From Alteribacillus sp041949975 (GTDB taxonomy: Bacteria > Bacillota > Bacilli > Bacillales > Marinococcaceae): 64,000 nucleotides of DNA. The position numbers and the translations under genes are program-made. Shown here in pieces: positions 45,210-54,303 of this stretch. Positions within the stretch are counted from its first letter, which is position 1. Every line of letters starts with the position of its first letter. Under the pieces are notes generated by a model that was not told the origin of the DNA, made no database searches, and saw nothing but the letters and a program-made list of their open reading frames with translations. Location: the NCBI RefSeq assembly GCF_041949975.1, contig NZ_JBHFQG010000008.1:68201-132200 (forward strand), in the 5' to 3' direction.

Positions 45210-45337
45210 TGTTTAAACCTAGTAAAAATGAAGTGAAAGCGATGGAATTTTCTTTGAAAGGAAATAAAGATAAAGGGAGTGGTGATGCCGGACTAAAACA
45301 AAGTCCGGCCTATTATTTATGTTTTAGGTTATGGTAA
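45209..45337 (+). CDS. Possible 42-residue small protein
   Basis: It starts on the stop of the preceding small frame and reads MFKPSKNEVKAMEFSLKGNK and then KDKGSGDAGLKQSP. It runs 25 bases into the opposite 3' end of rarA, and a hairpin (GCCGGACT/AGTCCGGC) lies within its end. The two small frames could also be one gene split by a frameshift. Confidence 0.25.
   Translation: MFKPSKNEVKAMEFSLKGNKDKGSGDAGLKQSPAYYLCFRLW
45286..45309. terminator. Hairpin between the small frames and rarA
   Basis: GCCGGACT pairs with AGTCCGGC over about seven bases. T tracts are weak on both sides, but its place between converging units suggests a terminator. Confidence 0.5.
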
Positions 45338-46584
45338 ATTTCTGATAAAGAGCGTTCAAATTTGCTAGTATCTTTTGGAGTATAATATTCGTCATGTAGA
45401 AGAGCATCTGGAAGGTATTGTTGGGGAAGCCAGCCCCTGGGATCATTATGGGGATATTGATATGCTGTCCCTCTTCCTAAATTTTTGGCACCTTTATAAT
45501 GAGAATCTTTTAAATGCAAAGGTATTTCTGGTGTACCTTTTTCAAGAAGTCTTTCTCTTGCTTTGTCTAAAGCTTTATAAGCACTATTAGACTTAGGGGA
45601 AAGACATAGTTCTACAACTACAGCGGCCAACGGGATTCTGGCTTCCGGCAATCCTAGTCGTTCTGCAGCCTCGACTGCTGCTAAAGCCCGAGGACCTGCT
45701 TGCGGGCTGGCAACACCTATGTCTTCGTAGGCAGTAACAATTAACCGCCGGCCAATACTAATTAGGTCACCCGCTTCAATTAACCTAGAAAGATAATGAA
45801 GTGCACCATTTACATCGCTACCTCGAATTGATTTTTGAAATGCTGATAATACATCATAATGGGCATCTCCATCTTTATCATGTTGAAAGCTTTTCTTTTG
45901 GATACACTCTTCTGCTGTTGGTAAATCAATGAAGATAATACCTTCTTCATTTTTAGGAGTGGAAAGCACAGCTAATTCCAGGGCATTTAAAGCAGTGCGC
46001 ATGTCGCCGCCGCTGGCAGCAGCAAGGTGTGCTGCTGCTTTTTCAGTTAATTCAGCAGGATAGGCCCCCAATCCATTTTCCTTATTTTTCAATGCTCGAT
46101 ATAGAGCTTCAGTAATTTCATCTGATGTTAAATGATGCAGTTCAAATATTTGACAGCGGCTGCGAATAGCTGGGTTAATGGAGTGGTACGGATTTGCTGT
46201 AGTAGCTCCTATTAAAATAATTAGACCCCTTTCAAGATGCGGCAGCAAAAAGTCTTGTTTTGTTTTATCTAACCGGTGAACTTCATCCATAATGACGATT
46301 AGCTGATTAGATATCTTTGCTTCTTCTACAGCGATTTCCATGTCTTTTTTATTATGAACCACAGCATTCATGAGTTTATAAGGGGTATCTGTACTTCCTG
46401 CAATGGCAGAGGCGATAGAAGTTTTTCCAGTGCCTGGAGGTCCATATAAAATCATGGAAGAGAGTTTTTTTGTTTCAACCATTCTTCTGAGCAGTTTTCC
46501 TTTATTAAGCAAATGATGTTGTCCGATAACATCATCAATCGTATGTGGCCGTAATCTATATGCCAGAGGCTGCTGCTGATTCAT
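45313..46584 (-). CDS. rarA: RarA/MgsA replication-associated AAA+ ATPase
   Basis: A 423-residue clamp-loader-like ATPase acting at stalled forks. It begins PLAYRLRPHTIDDVIGQHHLL. Walker A is LYGPPGTGKTSIA, Walker B is IVIMDEVHRLDK, and sensor 1 is LIGATTANP. The C-terminal tetramerisation domain includes HYKGAKNLGRGTAYQYPHNDPRG. AAAGGAGA precedes the reverse-strand ATG. Divergent from the cymR unit as in B. subtilis (yrvN-cymR). Confidence 0.94.
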   Translation of the reverse strand: MNQQQPLAYRLRPHTIDDVIGQHHLLNKGKLLRRMVETKKLSSMILYGPPGTGKTSIASAIAGSTDTPYKLMNAVVHNKKDMEIAVEEAKISNQLIVIMDEVHRLDKTKQDFLLPHLERGLIILIGATTANPYHSINPAIRSRCQIFELHHLTSDEITEALYRALKNKENGLGAYPAELTEKAAAHLAAASGGDMRTALNALELAVLSTPKNEEGIIFIDLPTAEECIQKKSFQHDKDGDAHYDVLSAFQKSIRGSDVNGALHYLSRLIEAGDLISIGRRLIVTAYEDIGVASPQAGPRALAAVEAAERLGLPEARIPLAAVVVELCLSPKSNSAYKALDKARERLLEKGTPEIPLHLKDSHYKGAKNLGRGTAYQYPHNDPRGWLPQQYLPDALLHDEYYTPKDTSKFERSLSEIYHNLKHK

Positions 46585-46712
46585 TATGGAAATCTCCTTT
46601 TTATATTTTTATGGAACATCAGTTCTAGTATATCAGACAAACTGTCTGAGACATAGGCACAAAGAAATTGAGACATAACCAGTAAGCTCCTGTCATGCAA
46701 AAATGTTTGTTT

Positions 46713-46721
46713 TCATGCTAT
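46713..46721 (+). promoter_or_regulatory. Extended -10 promoter for the YczE-like gene and cymR
   Basis: TGCTATAAT at 46713-46721 is an extended -10 element. It lies next to an upstream in-frame ATG, which would then be outside the transcript; this supports the later start at 46798. Confidence 0.6.
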
Positions 46722-46797
46722 AATGGCACATGATTGGAAAGTAAACGTATTATTTTACAAAGTGTTATCTTTAGATAAAATAGAGAGCAGGGAAATA

Positions 46798-47499
46798 ATG
46801 GAGAGAACTTTCGCTAGTGGAGAACACCTTTTTTCAAGGTGGCTTATTTTTATAGCAGGACTAATGATTATGTCATTTGGCATCGCTATGATGATTAGAG
46901 CAGAATTAGGAAGCGCTCCATGGGATGTCCTTCATATTGGGCTTCAAAGTCAACTGGGATTGACGGTTGGCACATGGAGCATTATAATTGGAATTTTTAT
47001 AATAGGGACGACCTCCCTTTTGCTAAAAGAATTGCCGCAGGCTGGCGGCATAGTTAACATGGTTCTTGTAGGAGTGTTTATAGATATATTTTTATTTTTA
47101 TTATCCACCCCTGACTTATTTTTTATGAAGCTTTTAATGCTTTTAACAGGGATAATAATAATAGGGTATGGGATAGGAATTTATATCGCCCCGGAATGCG
47201 GTGCGGGTCCAAGAGACAGTCTTATGATTGCTCTTCAGGAGAAAACAGGCTGGAAAGTATCCCGGGTTCGGGGAATAATGGAAATAACAGTTTTAACAGC
47301 AGGATGGCTGTTAGGAGGCCCAGTTTTTCTTGGGACCATACTATTTTGTTTTGGCATAGGCCAAGTCGTTGGTTTTGCCTTGCCGCAATGCAGAAAGCTT
47401 GTTCATCGATTTATTGAAAGAGGTGTAAATAGTGAAAATATCAACCAAGGGACGGTACGGACTAACTATAATGATGGCATTAGCAAAAAAATACGGTGA
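46798..47499 (+). CDS. YczE/YyaS-type integral membrane protein
   Basis: A 233-residue protein with five or so helices. GIAMMIRAELGSAPWDVLHIGLQ and GIYIAPECGAGPRDSLMIALQEKTGWKVSRVRGIMEI are the paired signatures of the YczE family. YczE in B. subtilis affects surfactin production, but the mechanism is unknown. ATG 46798 is preferred because the promoter lies over the longer start. The last 23 codons overlap cymR in another frame. Confidence 0.75.
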   Translation: MERTFASGEHLFSRWLIFIAGLMIMSFGIAMMIRAELGSAPWDVLHIGLQSQLGLTVGTWSIIIGIFIIGTTSLLLKELPQAGGIVNMVLVGVFIDIFLFLLSTPDLFFMKLLMLLTGIIIIGYGIGIYIAPECGAGPRDSLMIALQEKTGWKVSRVRGIMEITVLTAGWLLGGPVFLGTILFCFGIGQVVGFALPQCRKLVHRFIERGVNSENINQGTVRTNYNDGISKKIR

Positions 47500-47851
47500 G
47501 GGTCCTGTATCATTAAAATCTATTGCAAAAGAACACTCTTTATCTGAACATTACCTTGAGCAGTTGATTGCTCCTCTAAGGAACGCTATTTTAGTAAAAA
47601 GTGTTCGAGGAGCTTATGGCGGTTATATGCTGTCAAAAGCACCATCTGAAATAACGGCCGGGGATATCATACGAGTACTTGAGGGGCCGATTAGTCCTGT
47701 GGAAGTCTTAGATGATGAAGAACCGGCCAAGCGGGATTTATGGATAAAAATAAGAGATGCAGTAAAAGATGTTCTTGACAGCACGACGTTAGAAGATCTT
47801 GCTTCTTATGAAGGAGAAGATGATCACGAATATTATATGTTTTATATTTGA
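47432..47851 (+). CDS. cymR: CymR, Rrf2-type cysteine metabolism regulator
   Basis: A 139-residue winged-helix regulator beginning KISTKGRYGLTIMMALAKKYGEGPVSLKSIA. VRGAYGGYMLSKAP is the wing. It lacks the Cys triplet of iron-sulfur Rrf2 proteins such as IscR, as CymR does. CymR with CysK represses cysteine and sulfur uptake genes. It precedes iscS and mnmA as in B. subtilis. Start is GTG 47432. Confidence 0.92.
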   Translation: MKISTKGRYGLTIMMALAKKYGEGPVSLKSIAKEHSLSEHYLEQLIAPLRNAILVKSVRGAYGGYMLSKAPSEITAGDIIRVLEGPISPVEVLDDEEPAKRDLWIKIRDAVKDVLDSTTLEDLASYEGEDDHEYYMFYI

Positions 47852-47881
47852 TGGGAAAGCACTGTAGGACGGTGAAAATAC

Positions 47882-49024
47882 GTGAAAAATATATATGCAG
47901 ATCATGCTGCAACGACTCCGGTTCATCCAGAGGCAGCAAAAGTAATGATGGATGTCATGCAGGATAATTTTGGAAACCCTTCTAGTATACACACTTTTGG
48001 ACGAAAAGCGCGTCAGCAGTTAGACAGAGCCCGAGAACAGCTGGCTCATACAATTGATGCCTCACCTGATGAAATAGTGTTCACAAGCGGGGGTACAGAG
48101 GCAGATAACCTGGCTATTATTGGTTATGCTGAAGCAAATAAAGAACGCGGTAATCATATTATTACGACAAAAATTGAACATCATGCGGTCCTTCATACTT
48201 GTGAGAAGCTGGAAAGACTGGGTTTTAAAATTACTTATCTCCCTGTAAACAAAGAAGGCTTTGTTCAATTTGAAGAGCTGAAAGAGGCCATAACAGATGA
48301 CACAATCTTAATTACTATTATGCACGGGAATAATGAAGTAGGGACAGTGCAGCCAATTTCACAAATAGCTGACCTGGCCACTGAAAATAATATTGCATTT
48401 CATACAGATGCGGTTCAAACCTATGGATTAGTTCCTTTGAATGTAGAAAAGATACCTGTAACAATGGTATCTGTGTCTTCTCATAAAATTAACGGTCCAA
48501 AAGGAGCCGGATTTTTGTATGTAAAAAAAGGAACGAAGCTGACTCCTTTTTTAACAGGAGGAGAACAAGAGAAAAAGCGAAGGGCAGGAACGGAAAACCT
48601 TGCTGCTGCAGCAGGATTTGCAAAAGCTGCAGAAATAGCATTCGAAGAAAGAGAGAGCCGGTTTAATTTTTATAAATCATTAAGCGGCCATTTCTTAGAA
48701 GCTTTACAATCTGAAGAGGTTCCTTTTGAAGTAAACGGGCCAGCTGCAGGTAAACTGCCCCATATTACAAATATTTTTTTGCCGAATATTCAAGTAGAGT
48801 CCTTCCTGGTTCATTTGGACCTCAGTGGAATAGCAGCGTCAAGCGGCTCGGCATGTACTGCCGGGTCCGTTGAACCTTCTCATGTACTAAGTGCAATGTT
48901 TGCCGATCCGAAACGGGCTGCTTCTTCTGTAAGGTTCAGCTTTGGAAAAGATAATACTGTGGATCAAATGAAATATATGGCAGCCGAAATAAGAAAAATA
49001 ATGGCTCGTATAACAACTGTTTAA
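47882..49024 (+). CDS. iscS: Cysteine desulfurase (YrvO-type IscS)
   Basis: A 380-residue PLP enzyme that takes sulfur from cysteine. The PLP lysine is in SSHKINGPKGAGFLYV, and the catalytic Cys in SSGSACTAGSVEPSHVL. In B. subtilis YrvO supplies sulfur directly to MnmA for tRNA 2-thiouridine; here mnmA starts 17 bases later, so the pair is very likely functional together. The start GTG 47882 follows GGACGGTG. Confidence 0.94.
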   Translation: MKNIYADHAATTPVHPEAAKVMMDVMQDNFGNPSSIHTFGRKARQQLDRAREQLAHTIDASPDEIVFTSGGTEADNLAIIGYAEANKERGNHIITTKIEHHAVLHTCEKLERLGFKITYLPVNKEGFVQFEELKEAITDDTILITIMHGNNEVGTVQPISQIADLATENNIAFHTDAVQTYGLVPLNVEKIPVTMVSVSSHKINGPKGAGFLYVKKGTKLTPFLTGGEQEKKRRAGTENLAAAAGFAKAAEIAFEERESRFNFYKSLSGHFLEALQSEEVPFEVNGPAAGKLPHITNIFLPNIQVESFLVHLDLSGIAASSGSACTAGSVEPSHVLSAMFADPKRAASSVRFSFGKDNTVDQMKYMAAEIRKIMARITTV

Positions 49025-49040
49025 GAAAGGAGGAAAAAGT

Positions 49041-50159
49041 ATGTCTGTAGAAAAAAAACCTGAAGATACCAGAGTTATTGTAGGGATGTCAGGCGGAGTG
49101 GATTCTTCGGTGACCGCAGCACTATTAAAAGATCAAGGCTATGAAGTGATTGGTATTTTTATGAAAAATTGGGACGATACGGACGAAAATGGTGTTTGTA
49201 CGGCCACCGAAGATTACGATGACGTTATCAAAGTTTGTAATCAGCTTGAAATTCCTTATTATGCGGTTAATTTTGAACAAAAATATTGGGATCATGTTTT
49301 CACTTACTTTCTAGATGAATATAAAGCAGGAAGAACACCTAATCCCGATGTAATGTGCAACAAAGAAATTAAGTTTAAAGCTTTTCTTGATCATGCCATG
49401 TCTCTAGGGGCGGATTATCTTGCTACTGGTCATTATGCGAGAGTACAAAGAGAAGTAGACGGAACTGTATCTATGCTTCGCGGCGTAGATAACAACAAAG
49501 ATCAAACGTATTTTTTGAACCAATTAAATCAAGAGCAGCTTCAAAAAGTGATGTTCCCGCTTGGCCAGTTGACGAAAAAAGAAGTAAGAGCTATTGCTGA
49601 AGAAAAAGGTCTTGCTACAGCCGGAAAAAAAGACAGCACTGGTATCTGTTTTATCGGTGAACGAAACTTTAAAAACTTTTTGAAGTCATACTTGCCAGCA
49701 CAGCCGGGTCAAATGGTTACACCTCAGGGAGAAGTGAAAGGAACACACGACGGCCTGATGTACTATACACTGGGCCAAAGACAGGGATTAGGAATTGGCG
49801 GGTCAGGAGAACCTTGGTTTGTTGTAGATAAAAATTTAGAAGACAACACTTTAATAGTGGGACAAGGTTTTCATCACCCCGGTCTTTATTCAGAAGGACT
49901 TTTCGCATCTCATATGAACTGGATAAACGGGGAGGAAAGAATTAAGCCTTTTTCCTGCACAGCAAAATTTCGTTATCGCCAATCGGACCAGGAAGTCGTT
50001 GTATATCCTGGCGAAAACGGCATAAGAAAAATAATGTTTAAAACTTCGCAGCGTGCGATCACACCTGGTCAATCTGTTGTATTATATGATGGAGATATCT
50101 GTCTTGGAGGCGGAACAATAGAAGAAGCAATAAAAATCCGGGAAAGCGTAGATTCGTAA
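49041..50159 (+). CDS. mnmA: tRNA-specific 2-thiouridylase MnmA
   Basis: A 372-residue enzyme that makes s2U34 in Lys, Glu and Gln tRNAs. The PP-loop is VIVGMSGGVDSSVTAALL. The catalytic cysteines are in NPDVMCNKEIKF and STGICFIGERNF. KNWDDTDENG and HDGLMYYTLGQRQG are further family motifs. AAAGGAGG precedes the ATG. It works with the adjacent desulfurase. Confidence 0.96.
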   Translation: MSVEKKPEDTRVIVGMSGGVDSSVTAALLKDQGYEVIGIFMKNWDDTDENGVCTATEDYDDVIKVCNQLEIPYYAVNFEQKYWDHVFTYFLDEYKAGRTPNPDVMCNKEIKFKAFLDHAMSLGADYLATGHYARVQREVDGTVSMLRGVDNNKDQTYFLNQLNQEQLQKVMFPLGQLTKKEVRAIAEEKGLATAGKKDSTGICFIGERNFKNFLKSYLPAQPGQMVTPQGEVKGTHDGLMYYTLGQRQGLGIGGSGEPWFVVDKNLEDNTLIVGQGFHHPGLYSEGLFASHMNWINGEERIKPFSCTAKFRYRQSDQEVVVYPGENGIRKIMFKTSQRAITPGQSVVLYDGDICLGGGTIEEAIKIRESVDS

Positions 50160-50223
50160 TACGTTTTCCCTTTTGCTTTTCAAATGAGTTCAACGTTAGG
50201 ATGTAAGCAGGAGAGTGATGATA

Positions 50224-50883
50224 ATGGGTACAAATGAAAAAGCAATGGACGCTATACAAAATGGTGATTTAGAAAAGGCTGCGGAACTGTTAAATGCAGC
50301 CGTTGAAGAGCAGCCGGATGATCCAGTCGCTTATATTAATTTTGGAAACCTGTTGGCTGAAATGGGTGAAAGCGAAAAAGCCCTTAATTTTTTCCAAAAA
50401 GCGTTAAATTTAGATAATAACGCGGCTGCAGCCTACTATGGAGCAGGGAATGTATTATATAATGCAGAAAAATATGCTGAAGCTGTTACGATGTATCAGC
50501 AAGCACATAGAGCAGGCTTGGACGATGAAAGTCTGCACTACATGATGGGGATGTCATATATGCAATCAGGAAGACTTCCTCATGCGCAGGCCTCCTTACA
50601 AAGAGCTTTAGAATGTAACCCGGAGGATACGGATGCAAGGTTTTATTATGGACTTTGTTTAGCCCGCTCTCAACAGATTGATGAAGCAGTTCCTCATTTT
50701 GAAAGAGTAGTAAAAGAAGATGAACAGCATGCGGATGCTTACTACAATTTAGGGGTTGCCAGCATGCATAAAGACAAGTTAAAAGAAGCAATTTCTTATT
50801 TTGATAAAGCGATCGAGCAGCAGCCTGACCACATGTTAGCCCTCAATGGGAAAGAACAAGCAAAAAAATTTCTTGAAAAATAA
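50224..50883 (+). CDS. yrrB: TPR-repeat protein (YrrB-like)
   Basis: A 219-residue protein made of about six tetratricopeptide repeats (for example PVAYINFGNLLAEMGESEKA and ADAYYNLGVASMHKDKLKEAISYFDKAI). B. subtilis YrrB sits in the same place between mnmA and recD2 and is thought to be a scaffold. ATG 50224 follows GCAGGAGAG; GTG 50215 and ATG 50218 in frame lie too close to that site. Confidence 0.88.
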   Translation: MGTNEKAMDAIQNGDLEKAAELLNAAVEEQPDDPVAYINFGNLLAEMGESEKALNFFQKALNLDNNAAAAYYGAGNVLYNAEKYAEAVTMYQQAHRAGLDDESLHYMMGMSYMQSGRLPHAQASLQRALECNPEDTDARFYYGLCLARSQQIDEAVPHFERVVKEDEQHADAYYNLGVASMHKDKLKEAISYFDKAIEQQPDHMLALNGKEQAKKFLEK

Positions 50884-50898
50884 TCCGGAGGTTTCTGT

Positions 50899-53193
50899 AT
50901 GGCAAGTGTTCCTTACGAGAGCGATTCCTTACCTGAATCGTTTATAAGCGGCACAGTGGTCCACATTATTTTTAGAAATGAAGAAAACGGTTATACCGTT
51001 TTAATCGTAAAAGTAAAAAAGTCCAATCCAAAAATAGATGAGAAAAAAGTTACTGTTGTAGGTTATTTTCCTTCAATAGATACAGACGAACGATATTTCT
51101 TTGAAGGTGCTTTTAAAGAACATCCGCGTTTTGGTAAGCAATACCAGGTACAAACGTATAAAAAAGAAATACCTACAGAAAAAGACGCGATTATTGCTTA
51201 TCTTTCAAGTGACCGTTTTCCCGGTATTGGAGAAAAAACAGCCGCCGTATTAGTGGAAAATTTTGGACAAAACGTCATTGAAAAAGTTTTAGATAATCCA
51301 GATAATCTTAAGAAAATAAATGGTTTAAATCAAAAGAAACGAAAAAACATTTATCAAGCAATGCTCGAAAACCAGGGAATGGAGCAGGCAATGACCACAC
51401 TGACACGCTATGGTTTTGGAATGGAGCTTGCTGTCAAAATATATAATGCTTATCGAGAACGCACCTTTGATATTATCCAGGATACACCTTATCAGTTAGT
51501 CTGGGATATCGAAGGAGTAGGATTTTATAAGGCAGATAAACTAGGCAAAAGTCTTGGCATCAAGCGGGATGATCCCGAACGAGTGAAGGCAGGAATGCTG
51601 TATATTTTGTACGAAAAAACCATGCAGGATGGCCATGTTTATATTCCCTGGTCTCTTCTTATGCAGGAAGCAAAGTCTTTATTAAACGACCCTAACAATA
51701 AAATGAGTGATGAATTACTAGAGTCAGCATTGCTTCAGCTTGCCGAAGAAGACAAATTAATTCAGGAAGAAAACAGGGTCTATATGGCTTCTCTATATTT
51801 TGCAGAAAAAGGGTTTGTTACAAAGATTAAAAAAATGCTCGAGAGAGAAGAAGCAGGGACTTTTTCTGAAGCTGAGTTTTTAAAGGCACTTGGTGAAACA
51901 GAAGAACAATATGGAATTGAGTACGCGGATCAGCAAAAAGAAGCCATACAGAAGGCAATTCATTCATCGTTAATGATATTAACAGGCGGTCCAGGAACAG
52001 GGAAAACTACGGTGATTAGAGCAATAGTTGAGATTTTTTCCAAACTGCATGGCTTTTCCCTCGACCGCTCTTCTTATAAAAAAGAAGAGCCATTTCCGGT
52101 TTTGCTGGCAGCTCCAACTGGCCGGGCTGCAAAGCGTATGAAGGAGTCAACAGGTCTTCAAGCAAGCACTATTCATAAATTGCTGGGGTATAATGGAGTA
52201 AATGGAGACGAAGCATTTGCAAAAGATGAAGAAGAGCCTTTAGAAGGTAAACTACTTATTGTTGATGAAGTTTCCATGGTAGATATGTGGCTTGCAAATC
52301 AGTTATTTCGCTCTATACCAGAAGATATGCAAGTTATATTAGTTGGAGACGAAGATCAGCTCCCTTCTGTAGGTCCAGGACAGGTTTTAGGGAATCTTCT
52401 TGAAACCAATATTGTTCCTATCGTTTCATTGTCCGTTGTTTACAGACAAGCAGAAGGTTCATCTATCATTAACCTTGCTCATTCGATAAAAAAAGGCGAG
52501 CTTCCTAATGATTTAATGACCCCCTTTGAAGACCGCCGCTTTTTCATATGTAATAAAATGCAAACAGCAGATGTTGTTAAAAAAGTTTGTGAAGGGGCAA
52601 TTAAAAAGGGTTATTCCCCATTAGAAATTCAGGTGCTTGCACCTATGTACAAAGGACCTGCTGGAGTGGATGTATTAAACAAAACACTTCAAAATCTTTA
52701 TAATCCTCCTAAAAAAAAGAAAAGGAAAGTAACGTTCGGGGAAATGACGTACTCCAAGGGTGATGTGATTCTTCAATTAATTAATAACCCTGAGGAAGAA
52801 GTATTTAATGGGGACCGCGGCGTAGTAGAAGCTATTATTGAAGCTAACGAAACCACTGATAAACAAATGAAGATTGTTTTATCCTTTGAAGGTAAAGAAG
52901 TTACGTATACAAGGCAGGACCTTAATCAGATAACACTTGCATATTGTACTTCAATCCATAAATCGCAAGGAAGCGAATTCCCAATAGTTGTAGTTCCTAT
53001 GCTTATGTCTTATAAAAGAATGCTGCAGCGTAATTTGCTGTATACTGCCATTACAAGAGCACGGGATTATTTAATATTGTGCGGGGAGAGAAGTGCTGTT
53101 GAATTCGCTGTCAAAAATAAACATAAGGATGAAAGATATACTACATTAAAAGAAAAGCTTTTAGAAAAGGAAAATGTTTCATCTCATGAATAA
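50899..53193 (+). CDS. recD2: RecD2 (YrrC) DNA helicase
   Basis: A 764-residue superfamily 1B 5'-3' helicase without RecBC, acting in repair and fork stability. An N-terminal OB fold and HhH region (FPGIGEKTAAVLV) lead into the motor domain with Walker A (LTGGPGTGKTTVI), DEVSMVD, QLPSVGPGQVL and the C-terminal motif TLAYCTSIHKSQGSEF plus LLYTAITRAR. It follows the TPR gene by 15 bases. Confidence 0.95.
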   Translation: MASVPYESDSLPESFISGTVVHIIFRNEENGYTVLIVKVKKSNPKIDEKKVTVVGYFPSIDTDERYFFEGAFKEHPRFGKQYQVQTYKKEIPTEKDAIIAYLSSDRFPGIGEKTAAVLVENFGQNVIEKVLDNPDNLKKINGLNQKKRKNIYQAMLENQGMEQAMTTLTRYGFGMELAVKIYNAYRERTFDIIQDTPYQLVWDIEGVGFYKADKLGKSLGIKRDDPERVKAGMLYILYEKTMQDGHVYIPWSLLMQEAKSLLNDPNNKMSDELLESALLQLAEEDKLIQEENRVYMASLYFAEKGFVTKIKKMLEREEAGTFSEAEFLKALGETEEQYGIEYADQQKEAIQKAIHSSLMILTGGPGTGKTTVIRAIVEIFSKLHGFSLDRSSYKKEEPFPVLLAAPTGRAAKRMKESTGLQASTIHKLLGYNGVNGDEAFAKDEEEPLEGKLLIVDEVSMVDMWLANQLFRSIPEDMQVILVGDEDQLPSVGPGQVLGNLLETNIVPIVSLSVVYRQAEGSSIINLAHSIKKGELPNDLMTPFEDRRFFICNKMQTADVVKKVCEGAIKKGYSPLEIQVLAPMYKGPAGVDVLNKTLQNLYNPPKKKKRKVTFGEMTYSKGDVILQLINNPEEEVFNGDRGVVEAIIEANETTDKQMKIVLSFEGKEVTYTRQDLNQITLAYCTSIHKSQGSEFPIVVVPMLMSYKRMLQRNLLYTAITRARDYLILCGERSAVEFAVKNKHKDERYTTLKEKLLEKENVSSHE

Positions 53194-53278
53194 AGAAATG
53201 GAAACACAAATTAGTATTATCCAAACGAAAAGCTAGTCTTTATATTTAGATAAGAAAGTTAAAAATTTTTGCACGTTG

Positions 53279-53601
53279 CTGTCTAACTTCAGCGCCCAGC
53301 CTCTCGGAGGCCCAAGACGGTTTAAGGAACTTTTGCTAGAATCGCGAACATCGTGTTCGCAACGCAAAAGTCAGCACATCCTGTGCAAGCCAGTTCGACG
53401 TTGTCACAGGACGTGACGTTCTTAGTCGAACATCCTTTAGGACCCTTCTGCTAAATGCGCACACGTCGACGCACAGGACGTGGTGTTTTTGGTGATGAAA
53501 GTGCAACGCAGAAGTCACCACATCCTGTGGAAGTAAGAGCGCCTTTTATTGCCTGGAGAACATTTACCCGTCGAGGCTGACATGGGCGCTTGCGTTTTTT
53601 C
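53279..53601. repeat. Structured intergenic repeat, copy B (about 320 bp)
   Basis: This is the longest copy: AGCGCCC (53291-53297) with GGGCGCT (53584-53590), AGCCTC with GAGGCT, CTTTTGC with GCAAAAG, GCGAAC with GTTCGC, and CACATCCTGTG with CACAGGACGTG (one mismatch). About 50 extra bases (53460-53520) are absent from copy A. It fills most of the gap between recD2 and the small zinc-ribbon gene. The right end runs into TTGCGTTTTTTC, which could end transcription. Confidence 0.82.
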
Positions 53602-53692
53602 TTGTAAGTATATTCTTCAAAAAGCTGGGACATAATGGATAACAACTTTTCGTGTTTACGAAACAAATTACGAAAAAGGGAAGGTTATCTAT

Positions 53693-53884
53693 ATGGAATG
53701 TCCCTATTGCAAAACGAAAAATACAGGTAAAATAGGTGCAGAACATTATTATTGCTGGGAATGTTTTGTTGAATGGACGATGGAAAACGGAGAGTATACT
53801 CTTTATCAAGTGGAAGAAGACGGTACGCTTTGTTGTTTGGATGATTTATTCGGAAAGAATTGGTATTCCGAGCGCGAAGGGTGA
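53693..53884 (+). CDS. Small zinc-ribbon-like protein
   Basis: A 63-residue acidic protein with CPYC (residues 3-6) and CWEC (21-24), the spacing of a zinc ribbon. The tail is Glu/Asp-rich with a further CC pair at 47-48. The ribosome binding site GGGAAGG lies 10-15 bases upstream. It does not match a family I can name. The next small gene follows nine bases after its stop. Confidence 0.72.
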   Translation: MECPYCKTKNTGKIGAEHYYCWECFVEWTMENGEYTLYQVEEDGTLCCLDDLFGKNWYSEREG

Positions 53885-53892
53885 TGATATCT

Positions 53893-54069
53893 ATGAGGAG
53901 GAGCCGCAATATTTGGACATCGCTTGCTGTAGCAGGAATTACATCAGCAGCAGCAGGGATGATAAGGCGCTGTAATCGCCGTAATTTCTCTGTCTACCAG
54001 TTATGGAGTCAGTCTCAGCGCTGGGTAAAGACATTGAGAAAAAGGTGGAATAAAGGAATATATCAATGA
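53893..54069 (+). CDS. Small basic protein, possibly DUF3918/YrzQ-like
   Basis: A 58-residue basic protein with a short hydrophobic stretch (SLAVAGITSAAAGMI) followed by an Arg/Trp-rich tail (RRCNRR, RWVKTLRKRW). The layout resembles the small YrzQ proteins found between recD2 and yrrI in Bacillus, but the resemblance is loose. GAAGGGTGAT before ATG 53893 decides the start. A terminator follows. Confidence 0.6.
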   Translation: MRRSRNIWTSLAVAGITSAAAGMIRRCNRRNFSVYQLWSQSQRWVKTLRKRWNKGIYQ

Positions 54070-54078
54070 TAGGGTAAG

Positions 54079-54116
54079 CTGCATTTATGGGCCCCTCATA
54101 AGTGCAGTCTTTTTAT
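54079..54116 (+). terminator. Terminator after the two small genes
   Basis: CTGCATTTATG pairs with CATAAGTGCAG (one G-T) over a 7-base loop and is followed by TCTTTTTAT. Confidence 0.9.
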
Positions 54117-54268
54117 ATACTGTTACTCCATTAAACGGTGGTACACCGAGTTTTCCTAATAAATAATACAGATACTAATCTGGTAAACATGAATAGAAAT
54201 TTAAAAATCTCGGGAAACCAGCAAGGTTAACTGGAAATTCATCTTTTACTAACATAAATATTTGCCTT

Positions 54269-54303
54269 ATACCTCATCCTATGAAGAAGGAGGGGGTATT
54301 TTT
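54269..54303 (+). promoter_or_regulatory. Hairpin hiding the yrrI ribosome binding site
   Basis: ATACCTCATCCT (54269-54280) pairs with AGGAGGGGGTAT (54288-54299) at 11 of 12 positions over a 7-base loop. The right arm contains the whole AGGAGG ribosome binding site, and TTTTT follows directly before the ATG. It can read as a terminator or as a translation-blocking stem. Confidence 0.7.
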
